This document shows, piece after piece, positions 17,253 to 25,602 of a stretch of 45,601 nucleotides of DNA (positions are counted from its first letter, which is position 1; every line of letters begins with the position of its first letter). A program made the position numbers and the translations under genes. This stretch comes from Nitrospirota bacterium (lineage in GTDB: Bacteria; Nitrospirota_A; Leptospirillia; Leptospirillales; Leptospirillaceae): positions 1-45,601 of the forward strand of contig JAKCDE010000010.1 in assembly GCA_021838585.1 (NCBI GenBank), read 5' to 3'. Below the pieces are notes generated by a model. The model saw only the letters and a program-made list of their open reading frames with translations, ran no database searches and was not told the origin of the DNA.

Positions 17253-17987
17253 ATGTCAAAACGCCCCGTCATCGAAACCCGCATTCAGGCCATCATCCCG
17301 GAGACCCCCCGGGTGTCGACCTTCCGCCTCGAAATTCCGAAGGACGCGTCCTTTTCCTTCAAGGCGGGCCAGTTCATCATGGCGTCGATCCCCGACTTCA
17401 GAAACGAGCGGGACCGTCCCGTCCGCAGGGCCTATTCCATCTCCTCGTCCCCGCTCGATCTCGAAAAGGGATACATCGAACTCAGCATCACCCGCGTGGG
17501 AGAGGGGGGATACTTCTCGAACCGGATTCACGCGTCCAGGGTCGGCGATCCCGTTCTGGTGGAGGGACCTTACGGAAACAGCTTCTCGCTCGAGGAAGGG
17601 AATCCCGCGCCGCACCTGTTCGTCGGAGCCGGCAGCGGGATCGCCCCTCTCCGGGCAATGATCCGGACCCTGCTCGGCTCCCCGGCCCCCCCGGGAATCA
17701 AGGTCATCTACGGGTTCCGGAAGGGAGAGGATTTCATTTTCGAAAAGGAGTTTCTGGAATACGCCGAATCCGCTCCTGGGTTTTCCCTGATCGTCATACA
17801 TTCGAGGCCCGATCCGGGGTGGGGGGGGCTTTCGGGTCGCGTTCCCGACCTCCTGCCCACGCTGGTTCCCGCCTATTCCGGGGAGGTGGTCTACATTTGC
17901 GGCCACCCGGACATGGTCAGGGGAACGGTGGACTATCTTGCACTTGCCGGGTTCCCCGAGGCGGCGGTCCGAAAGGAGCAATGGTGA
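17253..17987 (+). CDS. FAD/NAD(P)-binding reductase (ferredoxin-NADP reductase-like)
   Basis: A 244-residue soluble protein. The first ~100 residues form the FAD-binding barrel with RAYSISSSP (R-x-Y-S) and a GGYFSNRIH phosphate-binding stretch. Residues ~120-240 form the NAD(P) domain with VGAGSGIAPLRAMI and the late VYICGHPDMV motif. No iron-sulfur or haem domain is attached, so it needs a separate electron partner. It follows the permease by 75 bases. Why a flavin reductase sits between an exporter and a sensor is unclear. Confidence 0.88.
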   Translation: MSKRPVIETRIQAIIPETPRVSTFRLEIPKDASFSFKAGQFIMASIPDFRNERDRPVRRAYSISSSPLDLEKGYIELSITRVGEGGYFSNRIHASRVGDPVLVEGPYGNSFSLEEGNPAPHLFVGAGSGIAPLRAMIRTLLGSPAPPGIKVIYGFRKGEDFIFEKEFLEYAESAPGFSLIVIHSRPDPGWGGLSGRVPDLLPTLVPAYSGEVVYICGHPDMVRGTVDYLALAGFPEAAVRKEQW

Positions 17988-18018
17988 GAGGTTCCGGGAG
18001 AAGATCGGGAGGAATCCG

Positions 18019-19056
18019 TTGAAAGAAGACAATCCCTTCGTTTCTGTCGAAGACACTCCCCCTCTCCCCAGGAAAGGAGGAAAAGGGGATGGATGGCGAT
18101 GGACCGTCGGAGCGGTCCTGGTCCTGATCGCCCTGGTCCCGGCCCTGGTGCTCCTGGTCTTTTACTACCGGGAGGTGGCGGTCACCTACTACATGACCCG
18201 GAACCCCCTCCAGCCCTCCTCCCTCCGGATGGCGCGCACCATCGAAGGGGTGCTCGTCGGAAACATGCGGGACCTCGCGGATACGGCGAGCCGCCTTAAC
18301 TGGACCGGTCCGACGCCGCCCCCGGAGGAATCCCTTCGGGAGATCATCGGGCGATCGCGCCAGGAAGGGGATCTTGCGAATTTCGCGGGGCTCGCGGTCC
18401 TCGACCGGACGGGGAAGGTGGTCGCCAGGGAGGACCGCAGGGATATCGATCCCTTTCTCGGCCAGGCCAGGGAACTTGGGGAAAAGCTCTTCGAAACCGG
18501 CGGGTTCGCCCGCTTCCAGCCGGTTGTCGTGCCGGGAACGCACCCTCTGGTTCTCCTCGTGGTGGCGGTCCGGACCACCCGCTCCGAGGGCGGGTCGGGA
18601 GGGGTTCTGGCAGGGGTGATGAACCTTCCCAGACTTCTCGGGCCGGCCCTTCCGGTTCCCCGGATCCACGGGACTCCCGGCCGATCCTATCTTCTCTCCG
18701 GAGACGGGCTGGTCCTCGCCTCCTCCGATCCGGAGATGACCGGAAAAAACATCCTTTCTCTCGGCCGGAAAGCGGTCCTGGACCGTTTCGACTCCGGGAG
18801 GTCGGGGTCGTTTTCCGCCTCCGCCGGCGGAACGGTCCTCCTCTATGGGTCGACGCTTCTGGGTGCGATCACAGGGATCGCCTCCTATCCCTGGCTGGCC
18901 GTCCTCGAGGCGCCGAAAGCCGCCATCGACCACGAGGTGGCCCGAACCCGGCTCAACATGGACCTGATCGTCTTCCTGCTCGTTCCCGCTTTCATGGCCG
19001 TCATAATCTGGATCCTGTACAAAAGTCTCCGCTCTCCGGCCAGACCCTCGCCTTAG
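18019..19056 (+). CDS. Cache-type membrane sensor without output domain
   Basis: The start is read as TTG at 18019, where GGGAGG lies 6 bases upstream; no in-frame ATG fits as well, and earlier in-frame starts would overlap the reductase gene. The 345-residue product has a membrane helix at ~30-55 and a periplasmic part of ~255 residues with a dCache-like order (long helix, VLDRTGKVVAREDRRDI, later LLSGDGLVLASSDPEMTGK, then YPWLAVLEAPK). A second membrane helix lies at ~315-335. Only about ten residues remain after it. Such domains normally feed a kinase, GGDEF or chemotaxis module, absent here. The convergent GGDEF-EAL gene lies 43 bases beyond the stop. Confidence 0.75.
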   Translation: MKEDNPFVSVEDTPPLPRKGGKGDGWRWTVGAVLVLIALVPALVLLVFYYREVAVTYYMTRNPLQPSSLRMARTIEGVLVGNMRDLADTASRLNWTGPTPPPEESLREIIGRSRQEGDLANFAGLAVLDRTGKVVAREDRRDIDPFLGQARELGEKLFETGGFARFQPVVVPGTHPLVLLVVAVRTTRSEGGSGGVLAGVMNLPRLLGPALPVPRIHGTPGRSYLLSGDGLVLASSDPEMTGKNILSLGRKAVLDRFDSGRSGSFSASAGGTVLLYGSTLLGAITGIASYPWLAVLEAPKAAIDHEVARTRLNMDLIVFLLVPAFMAVIIWILYKSLRSPARPSP

Positions 19057-19099
19057 GAGGATTTCCCGAACATCCCTGAGAGGTGAGAGCCATTCCTGA

Positions 19100-22000
19100 T
19101 CAGAGGCGCTCCTTCTCCACCGCATCAACGAGCTCGGAAAAACTCCTGTCCATCTCCGCCAGAATGGCCGAAATTCCCGGGTCGGCGGGGTGAACGGACG
19201 ACGACTGCAACCGCGTCTCGACCTCATCCAGAAGCGAGGCGATCCGGCGATAGGCGGCGAACTTTCCAAAACGCCGAAGCCCGTTGCCCATCCAGTCCCG
19301 AAGACGGCGAAGGGTGCGGGAGAGGGACGGACGACGGGGGTCCTCCGGAGCGAGGGATCCCCCGATCCCGGACGCCTCCCGCATGAATCCCCGGAGCTCC
19401 ACCTGGGCGATCAGAAGGTCGGCCCCCCGGTAAAGAAAGTGGGAGGGACTTCCTTTTCGCCATACTTCGGGGGAATGCCAGGATTCCTTCCAGGAGAGAA
19501 ATTCGGTGGCGGGCATGGGGCGGGCGATCCCGAATCCCTGGGCGTAATGGCAGCCCATCCGTAGAAGCGAAAGTCCCGTTTCGAGGTCCTCCAGTCCCTC
19601 GGCTACGACCTGGATCTGCCGGAGCCCGGCCGTCAGCATGGTTCCGCTCACGATGGCGAAGTCCCCCGGACGAAAGGTCATGTTCCGGATGAAGGACTGG
19701 TCGATCTTGAGCTCTCTGACCGGAAGGCTGTTCAGATAGGAAAGGGAGCCGAAGCCGGTTCCGAAATCGTCGAGGGAGACGGAGATCCCGCGTTCCGAAA
19801 GGGCCCGGATCGTTCTGGCGGATTGATCGAGATGGGAGAGCGCCACCGCCTCGGTGATCTCGATCGTGAGCCGCTGTCCGATCTCGGGCTGGTTCATGTG
19901 AAACGAGTCCACGTGGGAAAGAAAGTTCTTGTGGAGAAAATGGAGGGCTCCGATATTGACCGACAGGTGCTCTTTTTCCATTCCGGGGCCGGAGAGGAGG
20001 CGGTAGGCCTCCGCCAGGACCCACTCTCCGAGAAGGGAGACCTGGGAAAGGTCGGTTTCGACGACCGGGAGGAAGGTCCCCGGAAGCCGGATCTCTCCTG
20101 TCCGGGGATCCTTCCAGCGCACGAGGGCCTCCGCCCCGAGGACCGCTCCGGAGGCGAGGTCGACCTGGGGCTGGAGGTAGAGACACATCTCTCCTGCCTC
20201 GAGACCGGTCCGGAAGGCCCGCCGTATGCCGAAGGTGCGCTCGACCCTTTCGTTCAGGGCCGGGGTATAGAGGCTCCATGTGTTCCGGCCGCTTTCCTTG
20301 GAGAAATAGAGAGCCTGGTCCGCCTGCTTCAGAAGATCCCCTGCGGAGGAAAAACCCGGGACCGAGACGGCCACCCCCATGCTGGTCGTGAGAGAGAGTA
20401 TCCCCGATTCGAATTCTCCGAGCAGGAGGGGGTGGTCGAGGGCCTGCGAGAGCTCCTTCCAGAACCCTTCAATCTCGCCTGCGCCATCGCGTCTGTGAAT
20501 GATCAGGGCGAACTCGTCTCCCCCCAGACGGGCAAGGAGCTCCCCCGGACGAAGGATCGCCGACAGTCTCGCCGCGGCCTCGACCAGGACCCTGTCTCCG
20601 GCGGCATGGCCCATGGAATCGTTGATTTCCTTGAAGTTGTCTATGTCCAGGATCGCGACGGCAAAGGGCCTGTTCCTGGGAAGTTCCAGTTCGAGGTGCT
20701 CGCGGAAGGAGGTCCGGTTCGGAAGCCCCGTCAGGTCGTCGTGAAGTCCCAGGAACTCGAGGCGTTTCTTCCTTCGGATGTCCTGGACGGCGAAAGCGAT
20801 GGTTTCGGCCATGTTTTCGAGAAGGTCGACGATCTCGTCGGTGAAGAACTCCCCGTCCCGCGATCCGACGACGAGAAGTCCGATGGTTCCGCCTTCGACC
20901 AGCAGAGGAAATCCGGCTCCGGACACGATGCCGTTTTGCATCATGAGCGTCCTCCAGGGTAGAAAGGCGGGGGACCAGGCGAAGCTGTCCGCCACGACCG
21001 TTTTTCCGGTGGAAAGGACCCGGCTGACGAGTCCGAAGGCCACCGGAGCGGGGTCGGAAGGGTTTCTGAAACCCATCCGCGCTCTCTCGTCAAACCCGAG
21101 AGGTGTCCCGGCCTTGGAAACCAGGGAAAGGCCATCCTCCCCCTCCCGGAGGATGATGGCCGAAAAGGCGACGCCGATCTTTTCGACGGCCAGGGCGGTC
21201 ACGTGGTCGAAAAGCGTCTGTTCGTCAGGTTTCTTTGCGATCTCTTCCGTGATTTCGAGGAGGGACCGGAGGTGCGTCTGAAGCCGTTCGATCCGGAAAG
21301 AACGGTCGTAGGACTCCAGCGAGAACTCCATATCCTCGGAGAGACGGCTCAAAAGGGCGACCACCGAAGGTGTGAAGTACCGGGGATTTTCGGAATAGAC
21401 TCCCATCACGCCCTCGATGCGGCCGTCCCTTCGGAAGGGAAAGCTGCAGCTCGAATGGAGTCCGAAACGGTGGGCCCTTGTCCGCCAGACTTCGTACTCC
21501 GGGTCGGAATCGATCTCGGCCACGACGATGGTTCCCTCCCGAAAAGCGCGACCGGCCGGACCCCTCCCGTAGGGAGAGGCCGGATCGGCGGTGATCAGGA
21601 GATCCTCGGCGTATTCTTTGGCCGGACCGTGGGCGGCAAGGATCCGGGCTTTCCGGTCCAGGCGGTCGATCGTCGCGATCCAGGCCAGACGAAGCCCTGC
21701 GTAGCTGACCGCAATCCGGCAGACCTCTCCGTAAAGGATCTCCGGAGGGGGATGGCGGGCGATCAGATGGTTGATTTCGTGGAGCGCCTTGTAGAACCGG
21801 ACGAGATTGTCGAGATCCGACGGAAGGGGTGGCAGGGGAAGGGGAAGCAGGGAAAAGGCCTTCAGAACCAGAGTGTCGAAAAAAAGATCCCCTTCTTTTT
21901 CCTTCCGGAGAAACAGGGCGACACCCCCTCTTTTTCCATCGGAGGAACCCGGCGAAAAGAGCGGAAGAAAGACAGCCTCCCGGTATCCGTGGATCCTGCA

Positions 22001-22330
22001 AAATGCCTCAATCACTTTTGGAAGAGGGGGTGCACCCGGCTTCGATGGGCTCAGAACGATGGGAAGAGGTCCCAGCGCCTCCAGAAATGAGGAAATATTC
22101 CGACGTTCGGCTGGCGATGCGGAGGGAAACGAGCGGGAGGCGAAAGTCCGTGCATTCCTGGAGGAGGTTCCTTCGATCCGCACGAGAACAGCGTCGACGA
22201 AAGAGAGGCCTGAAAAAAGATCCAGAATCGCTTTTCCAGTGGAAACCCGGGCCTCTCCATCCGAAAGAAGCCGGGGCAGTTCCTGAAAAATGAGGTCAAC
22301 CCTCTCCCGGGCGTTCTTCAGGTCATCCAC
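19100..22330 (-). CDS. GAF-GGDEF-EAL cyclic-di-GMP turnover protein
   Basis: The start is read as GTG at 22330 because GGAGG lies 5 bases upstream. The 1076-residue product has about three GAF-like domains (~30-165, 185-340, 360-515), a GGDEF domain (~530-690) and an EAL domain (~700-945). The cyclase motif is intact (RLGGDEF, ~603-607) and its inhibitory site is RPGE instead of RxxD. The EAL part keeps EALVRW, IEITE, DDFGTG, KIDQSFI and VAEGLE, so phosphodiesterase activity is likely. About 130 further residues form a helical tail. There is no membrane helix, so it acts in the cytoplasm. Which activity dominates cannot be told. Confidence 0.93.
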   Translation of the reverse strand: MDDLKNARERVDLIFQELPRLLSDGEARVSTGKAILDLFSGLSFVDAVLVRIEGTSSRNARTFASRSFPSASPAERRNISSFLEALGPLPIVLSPSKPGAPPLPKVIEAFCRIHGYREAVFLPLFSPGSSDGKRGGVALFLRKEKEGDLFFDTLVLKAFSLLPLPLPPLPSDLDNLVRFYKALHEINHLIARHPPPEILYGEVCRIAVSYAGLRLAWIATIDRLDRKARILAAHGPAKEYAEDLLITADPASPYGRGPAGRAFREGTIVVAEIDSDPEYEVWRTRAHRFGLHSSCSFPFRRDGRIEGVMGVYSENPRYFTPSVVALLSRLSEDMEFSLESYDRSFRIERLQTHLRSLLEITEEIAKKPDEQTLFDHVTALAVEKIGVAFSAIILREGEDGLSLVSKAGTPLGFDERARMGFRNPSDPAPVAFGLVSRVLSTGKTVVADSFAWSPAFLPWRTLMMQNGIVSGAGFPLLVEGGTIGLLVVGSRDGEFFTDEIVDLLENMAETIAFAVQDIRRKKRLEFLGLHDDLTGLPNRTSFREHLELELPRNRPFAVAILDIDNFKEINDSMGHAAGDRVLVEAAARLSAILRPGELLARLGGDEFALIIHRRDGAGEIEGFWKELSQALDHPLLLGEFESGILSLTTSMGVAVSVPGFSSAGDLLKQADQALYFSKESGRNTWSLYTPALNERVERTFGIRRAFRTGLEAGEMCLYLQPQVDLASGAVLGAEALVRWKDPRTGEIRLPGTFLPVVETDLSQVSLLGEWVLAEAYRLLSGPGMEKEHLSVNIGALHFLHKNFLSHVDSFHMNQPEIGQRLTIEITEAVALSHLDQSARTIRALSERGISVSLDDFGTGFGSLSYLNSLPVRELKIDQSFIRNMTFRPGDFAIVSGTMLTAGLRQIQVVAEGLEDLETGLSLLRMGCHYAQGFGIARPMPATEFLSWKESWHSPEVWRKGSPSHFLYRGADLLIAQVELRGFMREASGIGGSLAPEDPRRPSLSRTLRRLRDWMGNGLRRFGKFAAYRRIASLLDEVETRLQSSSVHPADPGISAILAEMDRSFSELVDAVEKERL

Positions 22331-22527
22331 GTTGTCCTCCGGATCCGAATGGTTCTTCTTATTCTTGCATGGCCGGCGGGAGAAAACAATGACGGAAGGG
22401 CGATCCACCCCCCCTTCCCTAAGGAAGACTGCAATCACCGGGAATTCTGTTTTTCGTAAACCAGGATAAAATAATGCTGATCGATACTCCCGCCACCTCG
22501 CCGGACATGGAATATTTCGCCCATTTC

Positions 22528-22556
22528 TTGACACATGAGCCAATCATTGGTAGTAT
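22528..22556 (+). promoter_or_regulatory. strong sigma-70 promoter of the peptidoglycan-binding gene
   Basis: TTGACA at 22528-22533 is a perfect -35; TAGTAT at 22551-22556 follows at the ideal 17-base spacing. Transcription would begin near 22563 and run into the small gene at 22793, leaving a ~230-base leader. Confidence 0.75.
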
Positions 22557-22562
22557 TCGAAA

Positions 22563-22792
22563 AAATCCGGATCGCCGGTGACGGAAGGAAATTCGGTCAT
22601 ACGGTCCTTGCCGGTTCTCCTGAGGTTCCTTCTCGGAAGAGCAAGCTTCTTCAGGAGAGAACGGCAAATCGGATCCGGATCCATGTTTCAGAGAACCCCC
22701 GCCGGGTGACGGGGGGATTGGGCTCGCTGGCAAACGCCGAATTTTCCAGTGCGAAGGATGGCCATTCGGCATAAAAGGAGGTGGTTACCACG
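22563..22792 (+). promoter_or_regulatory. long structured 5' leader, possible RNA switch
   Basis: Three helices can be drawn by hand. The first pairs 22610-22623 with 22651-22665 (14-15 positions with a small bulge; the inner part can fold further). The second pairs CCCCCG (22696-22701) with CGGGGG (22710-22715). The third pairs GCCGAAT (22736-22742) with ATTCGGC (22764-22770) and ends only six bases before the Shine-Dalgarno GGAGG at 22777-22781. The GCC of the third helix can instead pair with GGC at 22729-22731, so the two forms exclude each other. I could not match it to a known riboswitch class. Confidence 0.5.
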
Positions 22793-23161
22793 ATGAAATC
22801 AGAAAAATTGACTGTTCTTGCCACGGTTGGGTCTGCAATTTCCGGCATCGTACTTTCGGCTGCCATCATTCTTCTTCCCGTTCAGGGCGCATTCGCGGGA
22901 GATGCGGCTCCCAAGACCGCGGCAAAGGCTCCGGCCAAGAAAATGGCCCACAAGAAGGCTGTCAAGTCCGGCAAAAAGCATGGTCCTTCCGCATTCTGGA
23001 AGAAAGTCCAGACGGCGCTGATCGCCAAGGGTGCGAAGATCAAGGCCGATGGTTATCCCGGACCTCTGACCCACAAAGCCATCGCCGCATTCCAGAAGGC
23101 CAACAAGCTGAAGGCGACCGGGAAGCTCGACAAGGCCACGAAGAAGGCGCTTGGAGTCTAA
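22793..23161 (+). CDS. small exported peptidoglycan-binding protein
   Basis: The ATG at 22793 follows GGAGG (22777-22781) by 11 bases; the in-frame GTG at 22781 overlaps that site and cannot be used. The 122-residue product has a signal peptide ending near AFA-GDA (~36), a Lys/Ala-rich stretch (~40-65) and one PG_binding_1 domain (~70-122) with DGYPGPLTHKAIAAFQKANK. This domain usually targets enzymes to the cell wall, but no enzyme domain is present, so the protein may be structural or regulatory. The mature part is very basic. A strong promoter, a long leader and its own terminator suggest high, regulated expression. Confidence 0.9.
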   Translation: MKSEKLTVLATVGSAISGIVLSAAIILLPVQGAFAGDAAPKTAAKAPAKKMAHKKAVKSGKKHGPSAFWKKVQTALIAKGAKIKADGYPGPLTHKAIAAFQKANKLKATGKLDKATKKALGV

Positions 23162-23189
23162 GCACTTCGGTTAGGATTTTTGCATTTCG

Positions 23190-23217
23190 GGAGGGACTTC
23201 GGTCCCTCTTTTTTTTT
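23190..23217 (+). terminator. Rho-independent terminator
   Basis: GAGGGAC (23191-23197), a TTCG tetraloop and GTCCCTC (23202-23208) form a perfect seven-pair hairpin, followed by a run of nine T. It ends the peptidoglycan-binding transcript and separates it from rsmD. Confidence 0.92.
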
Positions 23218-23225
23218 GGGGAGCC

Positions 23226-23798
23226 ATGATAAAAATCCAGTCGGGAATTCTCAAAGGGAAGTCCCTCCCCCTTCCCGACCCTAAAAAAGTCCGCCCGACG
23301 AGCGCGAAGGTCCGGTCGGCGGTGATGAACATGCTCCAGAAGGATCTGCCCGGATCCGTTTTCTGGGATCTCTTTTCCGGATCGGGGGCCGTGGGCCTCG
23401 AGGCCTACTCACGGGGAGCCTCCCGGGTCCTCTTCCTTGACCGGGACCGATCTCTCCTGACGGCGCTCGAACGCTGGATTTTCCGAGAAATCCCCGACCA
23501 CGCCTCCCATTTTTCCTTCAAGGTCTCGGACGCTGCTTCATCCCTGGACTCCGCACTTCCGACTCTCCCCCCTTCGATTCTCTTTCTCGATCCTCCCTAC
23601 CATTATCCAGACTGGCCCGGACTCTTGAACGCATTGTGCGGCGGTGGTATAGTGGGTGCCAATTGCCTCATGGTTCTCGAATACCACCACAAGGATTCCC
23701 TCCCATGGGGATCCCTCCCGGACTGGGGTTGCCAGATCTTGTCTCACCACAATTATGGGGAAAGCGGCGTGAGCCTCCTCGCTCCATCGACCCGATGA
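23226..23798 (+). CDS. rsmD: 16S rRNA (guanine-966 N2)-methyltransferase RsmD
   Basis: A 190-residue SAM-dependent methyltransferase. It has the RsmD opening IQSGILKGKSLPLP and RPTSAKVRSAVMNML, the SAM-binding WDLFSGSGAVGLEAYSRGA (~46-64) and the catalytic LFLDPPY (~119-125). It methylates G966 of 16S rRNA in the 30S subunit. The stop overlaps the coaD start (ATGA); the rsmD-coaD pair is common in bacteria. Confidence 0.94.
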   Translation: MIKIQSGILKGKSLPLPDPKKVRPTSAKVRSAVMNMLQKDLPGSVFWDLFSGSGAVGLEAYSRGASRVLFLDRDRSLLTALERWIFREIPDHASHFSFKVSDAASSLDSALPTLPPSILFLDPPYHYPDWPGLLNALCGGGIVGANCLMVLEYHHKDSLPWGSLPDWGCQILSHHNYGESGVSLLAPSTR

Positions 23799-24286
23799 AC
23801 CACAGGGCGGTCTACCCCGGCACCTTCGATCCGGTGACAAACGGTCATCTCGACATGTTGCACCGGGGATTGGCCATTTTTGACGAGATTGTCATCGGAG
23901 TCGCGGACAGTCCCCGAAAATCTCCTCTTTTCTCCCTTGAAGAACGCATCGAACTTCTCAGGGCCTCCATTCCCTATCCAGAACCCCAGGTGACGGTCAA
24001 GGGATTCGACCATCTTCTGGTTCATTTCGTCCGGGAAGAAAAGGCCGTCTGCATTCTCCGGGGAGTCCGGGCCGTTTCCGACTTCGATTACGAACTCCGC
24101 ATGGCCCTTGTCAACCAGAATCTCGACCGCGAAATCGAAACCGTCTTCCTGATGCCGTCCGAAAATCACATGTTCATCACCTCGACCGTGATCCGGGAGA
24201 TCGCCGAACTGGGAGGAGATCTCTCCCTGTTCGTGCCCGCTCCCGTCGAACAGGCCCTGAAGATCAAATATGCCCGGAGACACTAA
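23795..24286 (+). CDS. coaD: pantetheine-phosphate adenylyltransferase
   Basis: A 163-residue protein of the family's usual length, starting at an ATG that overlaps the rsmD stop. The nucleotidyltransferase motif YPGTFDPVTNGHLDML (~7-22) and the second motif SSTVIREIA-like (ITSTVIREIAELGG) are present, as is RGVRAVSDFDYE. It transfers AMP from ATP to 4'-phosphopantetheine in the fourth step of coenzyme A synthesis. Nothing unusual is seen. Confidence 0.96.
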   Translation: MNHRAVYPGTFDPVTNGHLDMLHRGLAIFDEIVIGVADSPRKSPLFSLEERIELLRASIPYPEPQVTVKGFDHLLVHFVREEKAVCILRGVRAVSDFDYELRMALVNQNLDREIETVFLMPSENHMFITSTVIREIAELGGDLSLFVPAPVEQALKIKYARRH

Positions 24287-24289
24287 CGC

Positions 24290-25501
24290 ATGAATCGACC
24301 GCTTCAAGACTTTTTGGCCTCGCGTCTCTCCCTTCTCAAGCCCTCGCCAACCCTTCTCCTTGCCGCCCGGGCCCGGGATTTGAAGCAGCAGGGGATCGAT
24401 GTGCTCGACTTCTCGGGAGGAGAGCCGGACTTCGATACCCCCGAGCCCGTCAAGAAAGCTGCGGTGATGGCGCTCGAGGAGGGCTTCACCAAGTATACTG
24501 CGGTGGGGGGAATCCCAGAGCTCAAGGAGGCCATCCGGGAAAAATTCATGAGAGACCAGGGGCTGGACTTCCATCCCCGGGCCATTGTCGTCTCCAACGG
24601 GGCCAAGCACTCCCTTTTCGAAATTTTTCAGGTTCTCGTCAATCCCGGCGATCAGGTCCTTCTCCCCACGCCGGCCTGGGTCTCCTATCCGGACCAGATT
24701 CTCCTGAACCAGGGGGATCCGGTCTTTATCCCCTGCCGGGAGGAGGACGGATTTCGCATCGATCCGGACGCCCTGAGGGAGGTTCTCACCCCGCGTTCAA
24801 AGATCCTCGTCCTCAACTCCCCCAACAATCCGACCGGGGCCATCATCGACCTCAAACGGCTCGAAAGAATCGCCGAAATGGCGCTCCAGAACGATCTGAT
24901 CATCATCTCCGACGAGATCTACGAAAAGATCAACTACACGGGAGATCCGGTCCCCTCCATCGCCACCCTCGACAAGAGCGTCAGGGACCGGACGGTGATC
25001 GTCAACGGTGTCTCGAAGACCTACGCCATGACCGGGTGGAGGATCGGATATGCGGCCGGCCCCCGGGAAATCATGGAGGCCATGGATGCCGTCCAGAGCC
25101 AGACCTCCTCGAATCCGAATTCGATCGCGCAAAAGGCGGCCGCTTTCGCCCTGCGCTCCAGAGAGGAATACTTCGAGTCCATGCTGGCCGAATACCGGAA
25201 ACGGAGAGACTGGGTGGTCGGAGCCTTCAGTCGGATTTCCGGGATCCGCTGCCAGCCCCCGGAGGGGGCGTTCTATGTCTTTCCGAACATCTCCGGCCTT
25301 CTTGGGCGCTCCTACAAGGGAGTTCCGATCCAGACCGCCTACGAACTCGCGGAATTCTTTCTGGATGTGGCCCGGGTTGCCATGGTTCCCGGAACACCCT
25401 TCGGAAGCCCGGTCCACATGCGCATGTCCTACGCCGCATCCCTCTCTTCCCTCAAGGAAGGGCTCCGGAGAATCGGAGAAGCGGTCGCCCTCCTCGAATA
25501 A
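24290..25501 (+). CDS. pyridoxal-phosphate aminotransferase, aspartate type
   Basis: A 403-residue class I/II aminotransferase of fold type I. The PLP lysine lies in VSKTYAMTGWRIGYAAG (~242-258). SGGEPDFDTP near residue 44 and NSPNNPTGAIID near 180 match the aspartate/prephenate aminotransferase subgroup (AspC/AatA). It most likely makes aspartate from oxaloacetate and glutamate. It starts 3 bases after coaD and is probably co-transcribed with it. Exact substrate preference cannot be told from sequence. Confidence 0.9.
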   Translation: MNRPLQDFLASRLSLLKPSPTLLLAARARDLKQQGIDVLDFSGGEPDFDTPEPVKKAAVMALEEGFTKYTAVGGIPELKEAIREKFMRDQGLDFHPRAIVVSNGAKHSLFEIFQVLVNPGDQVLLPTPAWVSYPDQILLNQGDPVFIPCREEDGFRIDPDALREVLTPRSKILVLNSPNNPTGAIIDLKRLERIAEMALQNDLIIISDEIYEKINYTGDPVPSIATLDKSVRDRTVIVNGVSKTYAMTGWRIGYAAGPREIMEAMDAVQSQTSSNPNSIAQKAAAFALRSREEYFESMLAEYRKRRDWVVGAFSRISGIRCQPPEGAFYVFPNISGLLGRSYKGVPIQTAYELAEFFLDVARVAMVPGTPFGSPVHMRMSYAASLSSLKEGLRRIGEAVALLE

Positions 25502-25514
25502 GCCCTCCGGAGGA

Positions 25515-25544
25515 TTGTCCGGCCTTTGGCCCGTGGGTTATAAT
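25515..25544 (+). promoter_or_regulatory. probable promoter of the FmdB-type gene
   Basis: TTGTCC at 25515-25520 and a perfect TATAAT at 25539-25544 are 18 bases apart, giving a start near 25551 and a ~50-base leader before the ATG at 25603. Confidence 0.55.
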
Positions 25545-25602
25545 TGGCCCATGAGGGAACAGGACCAGGGAAAAAACCCGGACAATCACCAAGGAGTGCA
25601 CG

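Noticed and set aside
22535..22774. 79-codon plus-strand frame upstream of the peptidoglycan-binding gene
   Set aside because: Its ATG lies between the -35 and -10 of the promoter at 22528-22556, so that transcript cannot contain it; no known domain, no Shine-Dalgarno.
22563..22792. Known riboswitch (c-di-AMP or c-di-GMP type) in the leader
   Set aside because: The conserved core sequences of these classes, as far as I can recall them, are not present.
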